Below are positions 7,035 to 13,512 of a DNA stretch of 25,089 nt, piece after piece; positions within the stretch are counted from its first letter, which is position 1; every line of letters begins with the position of its first letter. The notes below the pieces were generated by a model. It did no database searches. It saw only the letters and a program-made list of their open reading frames with translations, and had not been told where the DNA came from. Where the stretch lies: NCBI GenBank assembly GCA_002376715.1, contig DFOK01000042.1, positions 1 through 25,089 of the forward strand, in the 5' to 3' direction. Source of the stretch: Bacteroidales bacterium UBA3543. Lineage in GTDB: Bacteria; Bacteroidota; Bacteroidia; Bacteroidales; UBA932. The translations under genes were made by a program, and so were the position numbers.

Positions 7035-8401
7035 ATTTCCACCTTAAGAACACAATTCGGAGTATCATCAAGCATCGCCGGCGGTATTGTCACGAAAAGA
7101 CCCTCTTGACAGCGACGGAAAGGAATTGAAGTGCCATCCTCAAGTGAAACAACGCTGCGCACCTTCGGAATTCCATCACATGGAATGAAAATGCGAATGC
7201 CACCATCAACAGCTACGCCGCTCTTGCTTGAAGCGAGATCTTTCGGAAACACATGAAGATAAAGAGTGGAAGGGTACCCATCTTTGGTGACCGCTTTGTT
7301 GTGTGTAACCACTCCCCAGGGCTGTGGCGGCACCAAAGTAGCGCGTGTATCGTATATCGATTCGCCATTTTTAGAGAGCCACTCCCCCATTATTGCCAAT
7401 CTCTCCAAAGCAGCAGCAGGAATGCGCCCATCCGGCTGGGGTCCGACATTGAGCAAAAGGTTGGCATTTCTACCTGCAGTATAGGCCAAATAACGGATAA
7501 GTTCGGGAGCACTCGTGTAGTTTTGATCCTTGATGCGGTAGCCCCAGGAGTTATTCATAGTTTGGCAGGTCTCCAAAGGGAGATTATCACTTACTCCTCC
7601 CTGAGTTAATCCTATTTTGTTTTCACCCGGCACATCCCGCTCGAATATTTGAATATCCTCACCCTCAAAAGGATCAAGGTGGTGATTATTTCCAATGAGG
7701 CAATCGCTCTGGAGCGACTTTATCAGCGGATAGAGAGTATCGTAGCGCCAATCAAACTCCACAGGGTCCTCTTCATGATCCCAATGACCATCGAGCCAGA
7801 TACAGCCGATCTTACCATATTGCGTCAACAATTCAGTCAACTGCGCATACATGAAGTTAAAATAGTTATCTATGGGCTGCTGAGGGCCTCTGCCACATTC
7901 ACGCCCTGTACGCCCGCGCGGATAATCTTCCCTGCGCCAGTCCAAAGTGGAGTAGTAGAAATGGAGCTGAATGCCCTGTTTTTCACATTCCTGCGCCAGT
8001 TCCTTTAGCACATCACGGCCGAAAGGGGTAGCATCCACGATATTGTACTCCGATTGAGCGGTATCCCACAGCGAGAAACCGTCGTGATGGCGCGAAGTAA
8101 TGCAGATATAACGCGCCCCCGCATTTTTGATTGCAGAGACCCATTGCTTCGCATCAAAATGTAAAGGATAGAAGGCACCGGCCATTTTTTCATATTCCTG
8201 CCAGTGAATATCTTGGTTTTGCATCACCCATTCGCCTTGTCCGAGCATACTGTAGATACCCCAGTGAATGAATACACCGAATCTCATATCCGAGAAATGC
8301 TCCTGAGCCGGAGTCAGGGCCGTTTTTTTCTGAATGTCAGATTGTGCAAAAGTGCTCCCTGCTAAGAGAAGCAGAGCCGATAGAATTGATAAAAGTCTCA
8401 T
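7031..8401 (-). CDS. Alpha-L-fucosidase, glycoside hydrolase family 29
   Basis: A secreted or periplasmic retaining alpha-L-fucosidase of GH29 that removes terminal fucose from glycans. The 456-residue protein has a signal peptide (residues 1-19, ending TFAQ). The N-terminal catalytic barrel shows the family markers FGVFIHWG (41-48), TSRHHDGFSLWD (102-113) and IWLDGHWD (201-208), whose Asp204 is the expected nucleophile. ERDVPG (254-259) lies where the acid/base region is placed in this family. MNNSWGYR and LLLNVGPQPDGRIP are also typical. After about residue 350 there is a short beta-rich C-terminal domain. It lies 53 bases after the phosphatase gene in the same direction, probably last in the operon. 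Fucosidic linkage preference cannot be read from the sequence. Confidence 0.95.
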   Translation of the reverse strand: MRLLSILSALLLLAGSTFAQSDIQKKTALTPAQEHFSDMRFGVFIHWGIYSMLGQGEWVMQNQDIHWQEYEKMAGAFYPLHFDAKQWVSAIKNAGARYICITSRHHDGFSLWDTAQSEYNIVDATPFGRDVLKELAQECEKQGIQLHFYYSTLDWRREDYPRGRTGRECGRGPQQPIDNYFNFMYAQLTELLTQYGKIGCIWLDGHWDHEEDPVEFDWRYDTLYPLIKSLQSDCLIGNNHHLDPFEGEDIQIFERDVPGENKIGLTQGGVSDNLPLETCQTMNNSWGYRIKDQNYTSAPELIRYLAYTAGRNANLLLNVGPQPDGRIPAAALERLAIMGEWLSKNGESIYDTRATLVPPQPWGVVTHNKAVTKDGYPSTLYLHVFPKDLASSKSGVAVDGGIRIFIPCDGIPKVRSVVSLEDGTSIPFRRCQEGLFVTIPPAMLDDTPNCVLKVEM

Positions 8402-8454
8402 AATTCACAAAATTTGGAGGTGAATATAACACTTTTTTAAGGATTAAGGAAAAA

Positions 8455-8922
8455 TCAAATGAAGCCGAGATCAGTCAAAAGAGCATCGCAACCCTCGTTG
8501 ACGTCATCCCAAGTCGCCTGAAAATCACCGGTATACCAGGGATCAGCTATATTGCGAGAATGCTCCGTATAGTCGAGGAGCAGTCGGATTTTCCCTTCGG
8601 GATCACCATCGAAGGCGAAATGCATATCGCGTATGTTTGATGAGTCCATCCCGATTATAAGATCATAATAAGCGTAGTCTTCGGGGACTATTTGGCGAGA
8701 ATATTTTCCCTGAGAACCAATGCCGTGGCGTTTGAGCATCTCCCTTGCAGGCGGATAAACCGGATTGCCGCGTTCTTCGTCGCTCGTGCCGGCAGATGCT
8801 ATTTCAAATTTATCCGCTACACCAAGCTCAGCAACCTTGTGTTTCATGATAAATTCTGCCATCGGGCTGCGACAAATGTTACCAAGGCAAACAAACAATA
8901 TCTTGTAATCTTTCTTATCCAT
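8455..8922 (-). CDS. Low-molecular-weight protein tyrosine phosphatase
   Basis: A 155-residue cytosolic phosphatase with the CX5R P-loop VCLGNICRSP (Cys12, Arg18, with Ser19 after it) and the general-acid motif DPWY (Asp127). The length and both motifs are standard for the family. Members counteract tyrosine kinases, in many bacteria those controlling capsule or exopolysaccharide export, but no kinase gene is in this window, so the substrate is unknown. It starts six bases after the NamZ-like gene stop and precedes the fucosidase, which suggests cotranscription with envelope and glycan genes. The start is ATG at 8922. Confidence 0.95.
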   Translation of the reverse strand: MDKKDYKILFVCLGNICRSPMAEFIMKHKVAELGVADKFEIASAGTSDEERGNPVYPPAREMLKRHGIGSQGKYSRQIVPEDYAYYDLIIGMDSSNIRDMHFAFDGDPEGKIRLLLDYTEHSRNIADPWYTGDFQATWDDVNEGCDALLTDLGFI

Positions 8923-8928
8923 TTTTAA

Positions 8929-10032
8929 TTATTTAACACGCCAGGGAGAATCACCATAAAGAAGATATTTCTTCACTTTGCGAAGCCATTTTTGCTCTTC
9001 GGTCTTAATATGTTCACCGGTCAATTCCCAGTCAATTTCGCCGGTAATATAACTAAAAAGCATGTTATCCTGAAGTAACGGCTCAAGTTTGTCATATTCA
9101 AAGTCTTCAGGGAACTGCTCACGGACAAAGCGAATTACACGAAGGGCGTGATTGAGTGCATGATAGGTATGTCCGGGAATAAACATCAGATGAAATCCGA
9201 AGCAGACCTCATCTTTCCAGATTCCATAAGCCGGCTCAAATCTGCACCATCTTATGTAGAGACTATCGTCGTAAAGCGGATTGGCCGGATCATTCCAATT
9301 TCTAAATCCGTTTTTACGATTAAAGTCATAGAGAGGTTCCATAAAGGGTGCTCCGAATTGCTCAAACGGACGCGTAGTGCCGTGACCATAACTGACATTT
9401 GTCCCCATCCAGAGACACTGACCGCTATAGAAATGGGATGTAAAGAGTCCTGCAAAATCGGAAAAAGGAGGAATGCTCCAGGGCATCAGATCTTTGTTTA
9501 CCTGCTCCGCCTCAGCCGAGATGATGTGCAGGTGGAATTTTGCGCTCAGTTCATAATAAAAGAAATTGGCAATCTCACCGAAAGTAAGTCCGTGCCTGTG
9601 CGGGAGACCCATCACCCCCATCGTTCCCTCCACCTGACGGCCGGAGGAATTGATCTTGTCCACTATGTAAATGGAAATATCGCTTCCGGAATGGTGAAGG
9701 TCGTAGAAAAGCTTGAGTAAGGTGCGAGTAGCCGTGCAGTATCTGGCCCCCACATCCTGGAGCTCGATAATCAAAGCATCAATATCCTGAAGCTTCTCCA
9801 GAGGAACGGAATCACCGATTTCTACCATTTCGACACCGGGACAGCACTCACCATACAATGAGTGTTCCGGCATGAAAAGGCGGACCAAATTCCTTTTACG
9901 TGCCAGTGTCTCGAAATGATACTCCCCTTTATCGGGATGCCAGGCCACCTGGTTGCATAGCATTGCCAACCGACCCTTCTTAAGAACTAGATCGGGCTGC
10001 TCGAAAAGTGGTGTGGTACGGAAAGAAAACAT
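8929..10032 (-). CDS. NamZ-like exo-beta-N-acetylmuramidase (DUF1343)
   Basis: This 367-residue protein belongs to the DUF1343/NamZ family (GH171). Characterised members release MurNAc from the non-reducing end of peptidoglycan fragments. Family-like stretches are MPEHSLYGE (54-62, usually PEHGFRG), ELQDVGARYCT (90-100), LTFGEIANFFYYEL and NVSYGHGTTRPFEQFGAPF. No signal peptide is visible at the ATG (10032), whereas many homologues are exported, so a cytosolic role in cell-wall recycling is an inference. The PEHSLYGE variant and the loss of the usual phenylalanine-arginine pair leave some doubt about substrate. It lies between glmM and the phosphatase gene; the spacer towards glmM is filled by heptanucleotide repeats. 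Confidence 0.85.
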   Translation of the reverse strand: MFSFRTTPLFEQPDLVLKKGRLAMLCNQVAWHPDKGEYHFETLARKRNLVRLFMPEHSLYGECCPGVEMVEIGDSVPLEKLQDIDALIIELQDVGARYCTATRTLLKLFYDLHHSGSDISIYIVDKINSSGRQVEGTMGVMGLPHRHGLTFGEIANFFYYELSAKFHLHIISAEAEQVNKDLMPWSIPPFSDFAGLFTSHFYSGQCLWMGTNVSYGHGTTRPFEQFGAPFMEPLYDFNRKNGFRNWNDPANPLYDDSLYIRWCRFEPAYGIWKDEVCFGFHLMFIPGHTYHALNHALRVIRFVREQFPEDFEYDKLEPLLQDNMLFSYITGEIDWELTGEHIKTEEQKWLRKVKKYLLYGDSPWRVK

Positions 10033-10034
10033 TT

Positions 10035-10090
10035 GTTAGTGGGTAGTGGGTAGTTTGTAGTGGGTAGTTACGTTACGGGGTGCGGGTTAG
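10035..10090 (+). repeat. Composite heptanucleotide array (GTAGTNN joined to GTGCGGG-type)
   Basis: TAGT recurs every 7 bases at 10037, 10044, 10051, 10058 and 10065 (units TAGTGGG, TAGTGGG, TAGTTTG, TAGTGGG). A two-base step then leads into GTTACGG (10072-10078), GGTGCGG (10079-10085) and GTTAG (10086-10090), which resemble the 6944-7034 family. The array fills the whole glmM-namZ spacer and includes the glmM stop codon (10087-10089). Confidence 0.8.
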
Positions 10091-11466
10091 GAGAGTATGG
10101 AGATAACTTCTTGTGCAAGAGCTTCTGCAACTGTTTCGGTTGGTGCCTCAGCGTAGATTCTAATGATGGGTTCGGTGTTGGATTTGCGCAGCACAAACCA
10201 TTTCTTCTCCGTATCAAAGTCCACTCTCAAGCCATCAATGGTAGTTATGCGCTCGGCTGCATAATGCTTCTTTACTGCCTCGAGCAGCGAGTCAATCACT
10301 GCAGGATCAGAGATCTCTATTTTGTTTTTGGATAAAAAATAATCGGGATAAGTGGCGCGCAGGGCAGATGCAGGGAGCTTCTTGTGAGCCATATGACTCA
10401 GGAAGAGCGCTGCACCGATGAGCGCGTCGCGACCATAGTGAAAGTCGGGAACGATAACACCGCCGTTGCCCTCTCCTCCGATGACTGCATTGACCTGCTG
10501 CATCATGGTGGATGCATTGACCTCACCCACTGCTGAGGCATAATAACGGCAGCCGTGTGCCTCTGTTACATCCTTAAGAGCTCTCGAGGAGGAGATATTG
10601 GAGACTGTCGGACCCTTTCTATGTGATAGAACATAGTCGGCCACAGCCACAAGAGTATACTCTTCGCCGAATGCCTCCCCATTCTCAGAGATGAAAGCGA
10701 TACGATCCACATCTGGATCCACGGCAACTCCGAGATCCGCCCCGGCTGCAATAACCGCAGCGGAGAGATCGATGAGATTCGAGGGAACCGGCTCGGGATT
10801 GTGTGCGAACCGGCCGTTTGGTTCACCGTTGATTGTGATACACTCCACTCCAAGCGCCTCGAAAAGCTTCGGCATCACAATACCTCCCACAGAGTTGATG
10901 GCATCAAGTACCACCTTAAATCCTGCAGCTTTTATGGCTTTTAAATCAACGAGAGGATATGATAAAACTGCATCTATATGTGCCTGAGTAAACTCCTTGT
11001 ACTCCATATGACCGATTGAATCCACATCTTTGTAATCAAAATCATCGGACTCGGCAACTTCAAGAAGGGCCGCACCCTCATCCGCCGTCAGAAATTCACC
11101 CTTCTCGTTAAGAAGTTTGAGGGCGTTCCACTGCTTGGGATTGTGCGAAGCGGTGAGAATGATACCACCATCGGCTTTCTCGAATATCACTGCCATTTCG
11201 GTTGTGGGAGTGGACGCCAAACCTGCATTCACTACATCGATACCGCAAGCCATCAGTGTACCGCAAACGATGGAATCCACCATTTTCCCGGAAATGCGGG
11301 CATCCCTGCCTACGACCACCTTATAGTGCTTTTTAGATGGAAATTTCCTTTGGAGCTGACGAGCGTAGGCCGATGTAAATTTAACTATGTCAACCGGAGT
11401 TAATGCGTCGCCGGGAGCACCACCGATAGTTCCTCTGATGCCCGAGATTGATTTGATAAGTGTCAT
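10087..11466 (-). CDS. glmM: Phosphoglucosamine mutase (alpha-D-phosphohexomutase family)
   Basis: This enzyme is predicted to convert glucosamine-6-phosphate to glucosamine-1-phosphate on the way to UDP-GlcNAc. The 459-residue protein has the phosphoserine loop TASHNP (105-110, Ser107), the magnesium loop DPDVDR (250-255), the sugar-binding GEGNGG (331-336) and the C-terminal phosphate-binding RKSNTEP. The N-terminus MTLIKSISGIRGTIGG is typical of the Bacteroidota protein annotated as GlmM; a phosphomannomutase/phosphoglucomutase specificity cannot be fully excluded from sequence. I chose ATG at 11466 because the frame open from 11526 runs through the promoter and lacks family similarity. 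It is the first gene of a probable four-gene operon and is divergent from rpmE2. Confidence 0.9.
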   Translation of the reverse strand: MTLIKSISGIRGTIGGAPGDALTPVDIVKFTSAYARQLQRKFPSKKHYKVVVGRDARISGKMVDSIVCGTLMACGIDVVNAGLASTPTTEMAVIFEKADGGIILTASHNPKQWNALKLLNEKGEFLTADEGAALLEVAESDDFDYKDVDSIGHMEYKEFTQAHIDAVLSYPLVDLKAIKAAGFKVVLDAINSVGGIVMPKLFEALGVECITINGEPNGRFAHNPEPVPSNLIDLSAAVIAAGADLGVAVDPDVDRIAFISENGEAFGEEYTLVAVADYVLSHRKGPTVSNISSSRALKDVTEAHGCRYYASAVGEVNASTMMQQVNAVIGGEGNGGVIVPDFHYGRDALIGAALFLSHMAHKKLPASALRATYPDYFLSKNKIEISDPAVIDSLLEAVKKHYAAERITTIDGLRVDFDTEKKWFVLRKSNTEPIIRIYAEAPTETVAEALAQEVISILS

Positions 11467-11505
11467 ATGATCAAAAAATTGTAGGTTTGGCTTGAAAATA
11501 TGTGG

Positions 11506-11513
11506 CAAAGTTA
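11506..11513 (-). promoter_or_regulatory. Candidate -7 element of the glmM operon promoter
   Basis: The minus strand reads TAACTTTG, an exact TAnnTTTG match 39 bases before the glmM ATG. A -33 TTTG at the ideal distance is not clear. Confidence 0.55.
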
Positions 11514-11530
11514 CAAAAAGCAGCAAAATA

Positions 11531-11562
11531 TTTGGCCATTCCCCAAATTATTTCTACTTTTG
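11531..11562 (+). promoter_or_regulatory. Candidate promoter of rpmE2
   Basis: TTTG at 11531-11534 and TACTTTTG at 11555-11562 are separated by 20 bases, a near-ideal Bacteroidota promoter. The predicted leader to the ATG at 11602 is about 32 bases. It is back to back with the glmM promoter. Confidence 0.65.
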
Positions 11563-11601
11563 CAGCCCGAAAAAGATTTTAACAATTAACAAACCGATAA
11601 G

Positions 11602-11853
11602 ATGAAAAAAGGTATACATCCCGAATCCTACCGTCTTGTAGCTTTCAAGGATATGTCAAATGACCATGTGTTCATCACACGCTCTTGCGTCAACACCAAG
11701 GAGACTCTCGAGGTTGACGGCGTTGAGTACCCTTTAGTAAAGGTCGAGATTTCCAATACTTCACACCCTTTCTATACCGGTAAGATGAAGCTCGTAGACA
11801 CTGCAGGCCGTGTTGACAAGTTCTACAGCAGATACAAGAATAAGAAGAAATAA
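11602..11853 (+). CDS. rpmE2: 50S ribosomal protein L31 type B
   Basis: An 83-residue basic ribosomal protein of the large subunit. [41 protein letters not shown] and the lysine-rich tail YKNKKK are characteristic of L31 type B. The zinc-binding CxxC pair of type-A L31 is absent, so this is the zinc-independent form. The frame starts with ATG at 11602 behind a good promoter. It is followed within 50 bases by a terminator-like hairpin, which suggests a monocistronic message. Confidence 0.97.
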   Translation: MKKGIHPESYRLVAFKDMSNDHVFITRSCVNTKETLEVDGVEYPLVKVEISNTSHPFYTGKMKLVDTAGRVDKFYSRYKNKKK

Positions 11854-11871
11854 GCCGCAAGGCGTTTTGTT

Positions 11872-11879
11872 TATATTTG
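11872..11879 (+). promoter_or_regulatory. Candidate -7 element for the TIGR02757 gene
   Basis: TATATTTG matches TAnnTTTG and lies 52 bases before the GTG start at 11931. The predicted initiation point falls in the left arm of the adjoining terminator hairpin. No -33 element is evident. Confidence 0.4.
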
Positions 11880-11882
11880 AGG

Positions 11883-11912
11883 GGTGACTTTCATAGGTCA
11901 CCTTTCTTTTTT
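11883..11912 (+). terminator. Terminator-like hairpin after rpmE2
   Basis: GGTGAC (11883-11888) pairs with GTCACC (11897-11902) around an 8-base loop, followed by tttctttttt (11903-11912). The stem is short but the T-tract is good. A smaller hairpin GCC-GCAA-GGC followed by GTTTTG precedes it at about 11854-11869. Confidence 0.7.
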
Positions 11913-11930
11913 AAACAGACAACAGCGATT

Positions 11931-12647
11931 GTGAAAGAACTCCTTACAAAATATGCAATTATGTACAACCGTCCCGAATATTTCGAGACGGACCCGGTGA
12001 TTTTCCCAAAAAAATTCGCGCAGTTGACCCAATCGGGTAAAGCTTCCCTTCAAGATGTGGAAATCGCCGCCGTGATTGCGGCACATCTTGCCTGGGGCAG
12101 AAGAGATATTACTGTAAGGAATTGCAACAGAGCTTTTGACGAGATGGAGTGGCAACCATACCGCTATATCATGGAAAGGGAATGGCGTAATGAAAAAATA
12201 TCACTCCACAGAACGATCAAATGGAGTGACTTTGCAGCCATTTGTTTCAGGCTTCGCGACTTCTACATGCAATACGACTCTCTCGAATCACTTACTCCCG
12301 ACCTTTTCAGAACTGAAATATACGGACAGAAAAGCGATCCGAAGGCAGCCAACAAAAAGATACACCTGCTCAGACGCTGGATGGTGCGTGATGACGGCAT
12401 AATTGATCTTGGATTGTGGAAAAACACCTCTCCTGCCGACCTTATCATTCCGCTTGATGTCCATGTCCACCGTACTGCCTCAATGCTAGGTATTACCTCA
12501 CGTAAAAGTACCGATTTATCAACAGCATTGGAGATCACATCTTTCCTCAAGGAAATATTCCCCACGGACCCATGCAAGGGTGATTTTGCACTTTTCGGCT
12601 ATGGTATAACACACAAAAAGGAAGAGAATTCCAATATCTGTTGTTGA
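11931..12647 (+). CDS. TIGR02757 (DUF2400) family protein
   Basis: A conserved protein of about 238 residues found widely in Bacteroidota and some other phyla, with no established function. Recognisable stretches are MYNRPEYFETDPVIFPKKF, VEIAAVIAAHLAWGRRD and LIIPLDVHVHRTASMLGI, with the C-terminal GDFALFGYGI. The PLDVHV-type segment and the helix-rich layout recall helix-hairpin-helix DNA glycosylases, but that relation is inference. I chose GTG at 11931 because it starts the family-like helix KELLTKYAIMYNRP. The longer frame from 11877 begins inside the rpmE2 terminator and ATG 11961 would cut the helix. It may be read from the promoter-like element at 11872 or by read-through from rpmE2. 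Confidence 0.85.
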   Translation: MKELLTKYAIMYNRPEYFETDPVIFPKKFAQLTQSGKASLQDVEIAAVIAAHLAWGRRDITVRNCNRAFDEMEWQPYRYIMEREWRNEKISLHRTIKWSDFAAICFRLRDFYMQYDSLESLTPDLFRTEIYGQKSDPKAANKKIHLLRRWMVRDDGIIDLGLWKNTSPADLIIPLDVHVHRTASMLGITSRKSTDLSTALEITSFLKEIFPTDPCKGDFALFGYGITHKKEENSNICC

Positions 12648-12664
12648 AAAAAGGTACTATGAAA

Positions 12665-12697
12665 TTTGCCGATTACATATTTTTTTTACTATTTTTG
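12665..12697 (+). promoter_or_regulatory. Candidate promoter of the zeta-like gene
   Basis: TTTG at 12665-12668 and TATTTTTG at 12690-12697 are 21 bases apart. The predicted leader to ATG 12715 is only about ten bases. Confidence 0.55.
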
Positions 12698-12714
12698 TTT
12701 CCGACTGAGGTGAT

Positions 12715-13305
12715 ATGCCTAGACTTTATATAATAGCAGGCTGCAACGGAGCAGGGAAAACCACCGCGTCCTACACGATATTGCCCGACATGCTCAATTG
12801 TGATGAGTTTGTCAATTCGGACGAGATTGCAAAGCGTTTGTCTCCCAATAAACCGGAAGAGTCTGCCGTAAGGGCTAGCAGGTTGATGATGGAGAGGATT
12901 GAAGAGTTGATTGACAAGGGAGAAACCTTCGGAGTTGAGACCACTTTGGCCACCAGAACACTCGTAAGGGTAATAACCGAAGCACAACAAAAGGGCTACG
13001 TAGTGACTCTGGTATTTTTTTGGCTAAAAATGCCGGAATTGGCTGTAGAACGGGTAAAACTCAGGGTTGAAGCAGGCGGACACTACGTCCCCGAAGCTAC
13101 CATCCGGAGGCGTTATGACGTAGGGATCAGAAATCTTTTCAATCTCTATATTCCGGTGTGCGATTACTGGATAATGATAGATAACTCCAACAACCCGAGC
13201 ACTATTATCGCCGAAGGTGGAACGAGTGTTGTGACTAAAATACATAATAAAACCTTATATAACCTATTAATCAATTATGAGCGAACTAGAGACGAGAGAA
13301 CTTAG
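12715..13305 (+). CDS. Zeta-toxin-like P-loop kinase
   Basis: A 196-residue ATP-binding protein of the zeta toxin / AAA_33 group. The Walker A loop GCNGAGKTT is at residues 9-17, NSDEIAKRL (34-42) matches the acidic substrate-loop region, GVETTLATR (73-81) follows, and GGHYVPEATIRRRYDVGIRNL (121-141) is the usual arginine-rich lid segment. Characterised zeta toxins phosphorylate UDP-GlcNAc or other nucleotide sugars and are held by an epsilon antitoxin; many chromosomal homologues have not been tested. The stop overlaps the start of a 52-residue ORF by 29 bases, a typical toxin-antitoxin spacing with the small gene second. Whether it is toxic cannot be read from the sequence. Confidence 0.85.
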   Translation: MPRLYIIAGCNGAGKTTASYTILPDMLNCDEFVNSDEIAKRLSPNKPEESAVRASRLMMERIEELIDKGETFGVETTLATRTLVRVITEAQQKGYVVTLVFFWLKMPELAVERVKLRVEAGGHYVPEATIRRRYDVGIRNLFNLYIPVCDYWIMIDNSNNPSTIIAEGGTSVVTKIHNKTLYNLLINYERTRDERT

Positions 13306-13435
13306 AGAGACTATTCTTCTAGGTTTGAACATCACTTTTGAGAGGCTCGTACAAGAAAAAAAACAAGACAATTCCGAATTGGCGTTTGCACGTAAAGGAC
13401 AGATTGTCAGAATAAAAGCCGATGAGATTTGTTAA
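13277..13435 (+). CDS. Small 52-residue protein overlapping the zeta-like kinase gene
   Basis: ATG at 13277 opens a 52-residue frame overlapping the 3' end of the kinase gene by 29 bases in a different frame. The protein has a charged N-terminal helix (MSELETRELRETILLGLN), a second helical part (ITFERLVQEKKQD) and a strand-like C-terminus (ELAFARKGQIVRIKADEIC). It resembles small companions that often sit beside AAA_33/zeta-like genes in Bacteroidota, as I recall them; this has not been checked by search. It has no similarity that I can see to the classical epsilon antitoxin. An antitoxin or regulator of the kinase is the most likely role. A terminator follows 45 bases later. Confidence 0.7.
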   Translation: MSELETRELRETILLGLNITFERLVQEKKQDNSELAFARKGQIVRIKADEIC

Positions 13436-13480
13436 ACTTGTAAGACTCTGCCAGCAAAATGAGAGATTATTAACCCAAAC

Positions 13481-13508
13481 ACTACTGCAGCAATGCAGTA
13501 GTTTTTTT
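13481..13508 (+). terminator. Terminator hairpin with GCAA loop, directly before tldD
   Basis: ACTACTGCA (13481-13489) pairs perfectly with TGCAGTAGT (13494-13502) around a GNRA-type GCAA tetraloop and runs into seven T residues (13502-13508). It would end the kinase / small-ORF transcript. The tldD start codon is only four bases further on. Confidence 0.9.
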
Positions 13509-13512
13509 GTAT

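Noticed and set aside
6802..7071. 89-residue minus-strand frame rich in Gly, Cys and Val
   Set aside because: It runs through the DUF805 terminator and the heptanucleotide array; its composition comes from the repeats.
8402..8454. Separate promoter for the fucosidase gene
   Set aside because: The best word in the spacer, TATATTCA, misses the TAnnTTTG consensus at two positions.
9148..9720. 190-residue open frame on the plus strand
   Set aside because: It is antisense to the NamZ-like gene and has no promoter or family pattern.
12659..12733. 24-residue hydrophobic peptide frame before the zeta-like gene
   Set aside because: It covers the T-rich promoter of the kinase gene and overlaps its start; no independent support.
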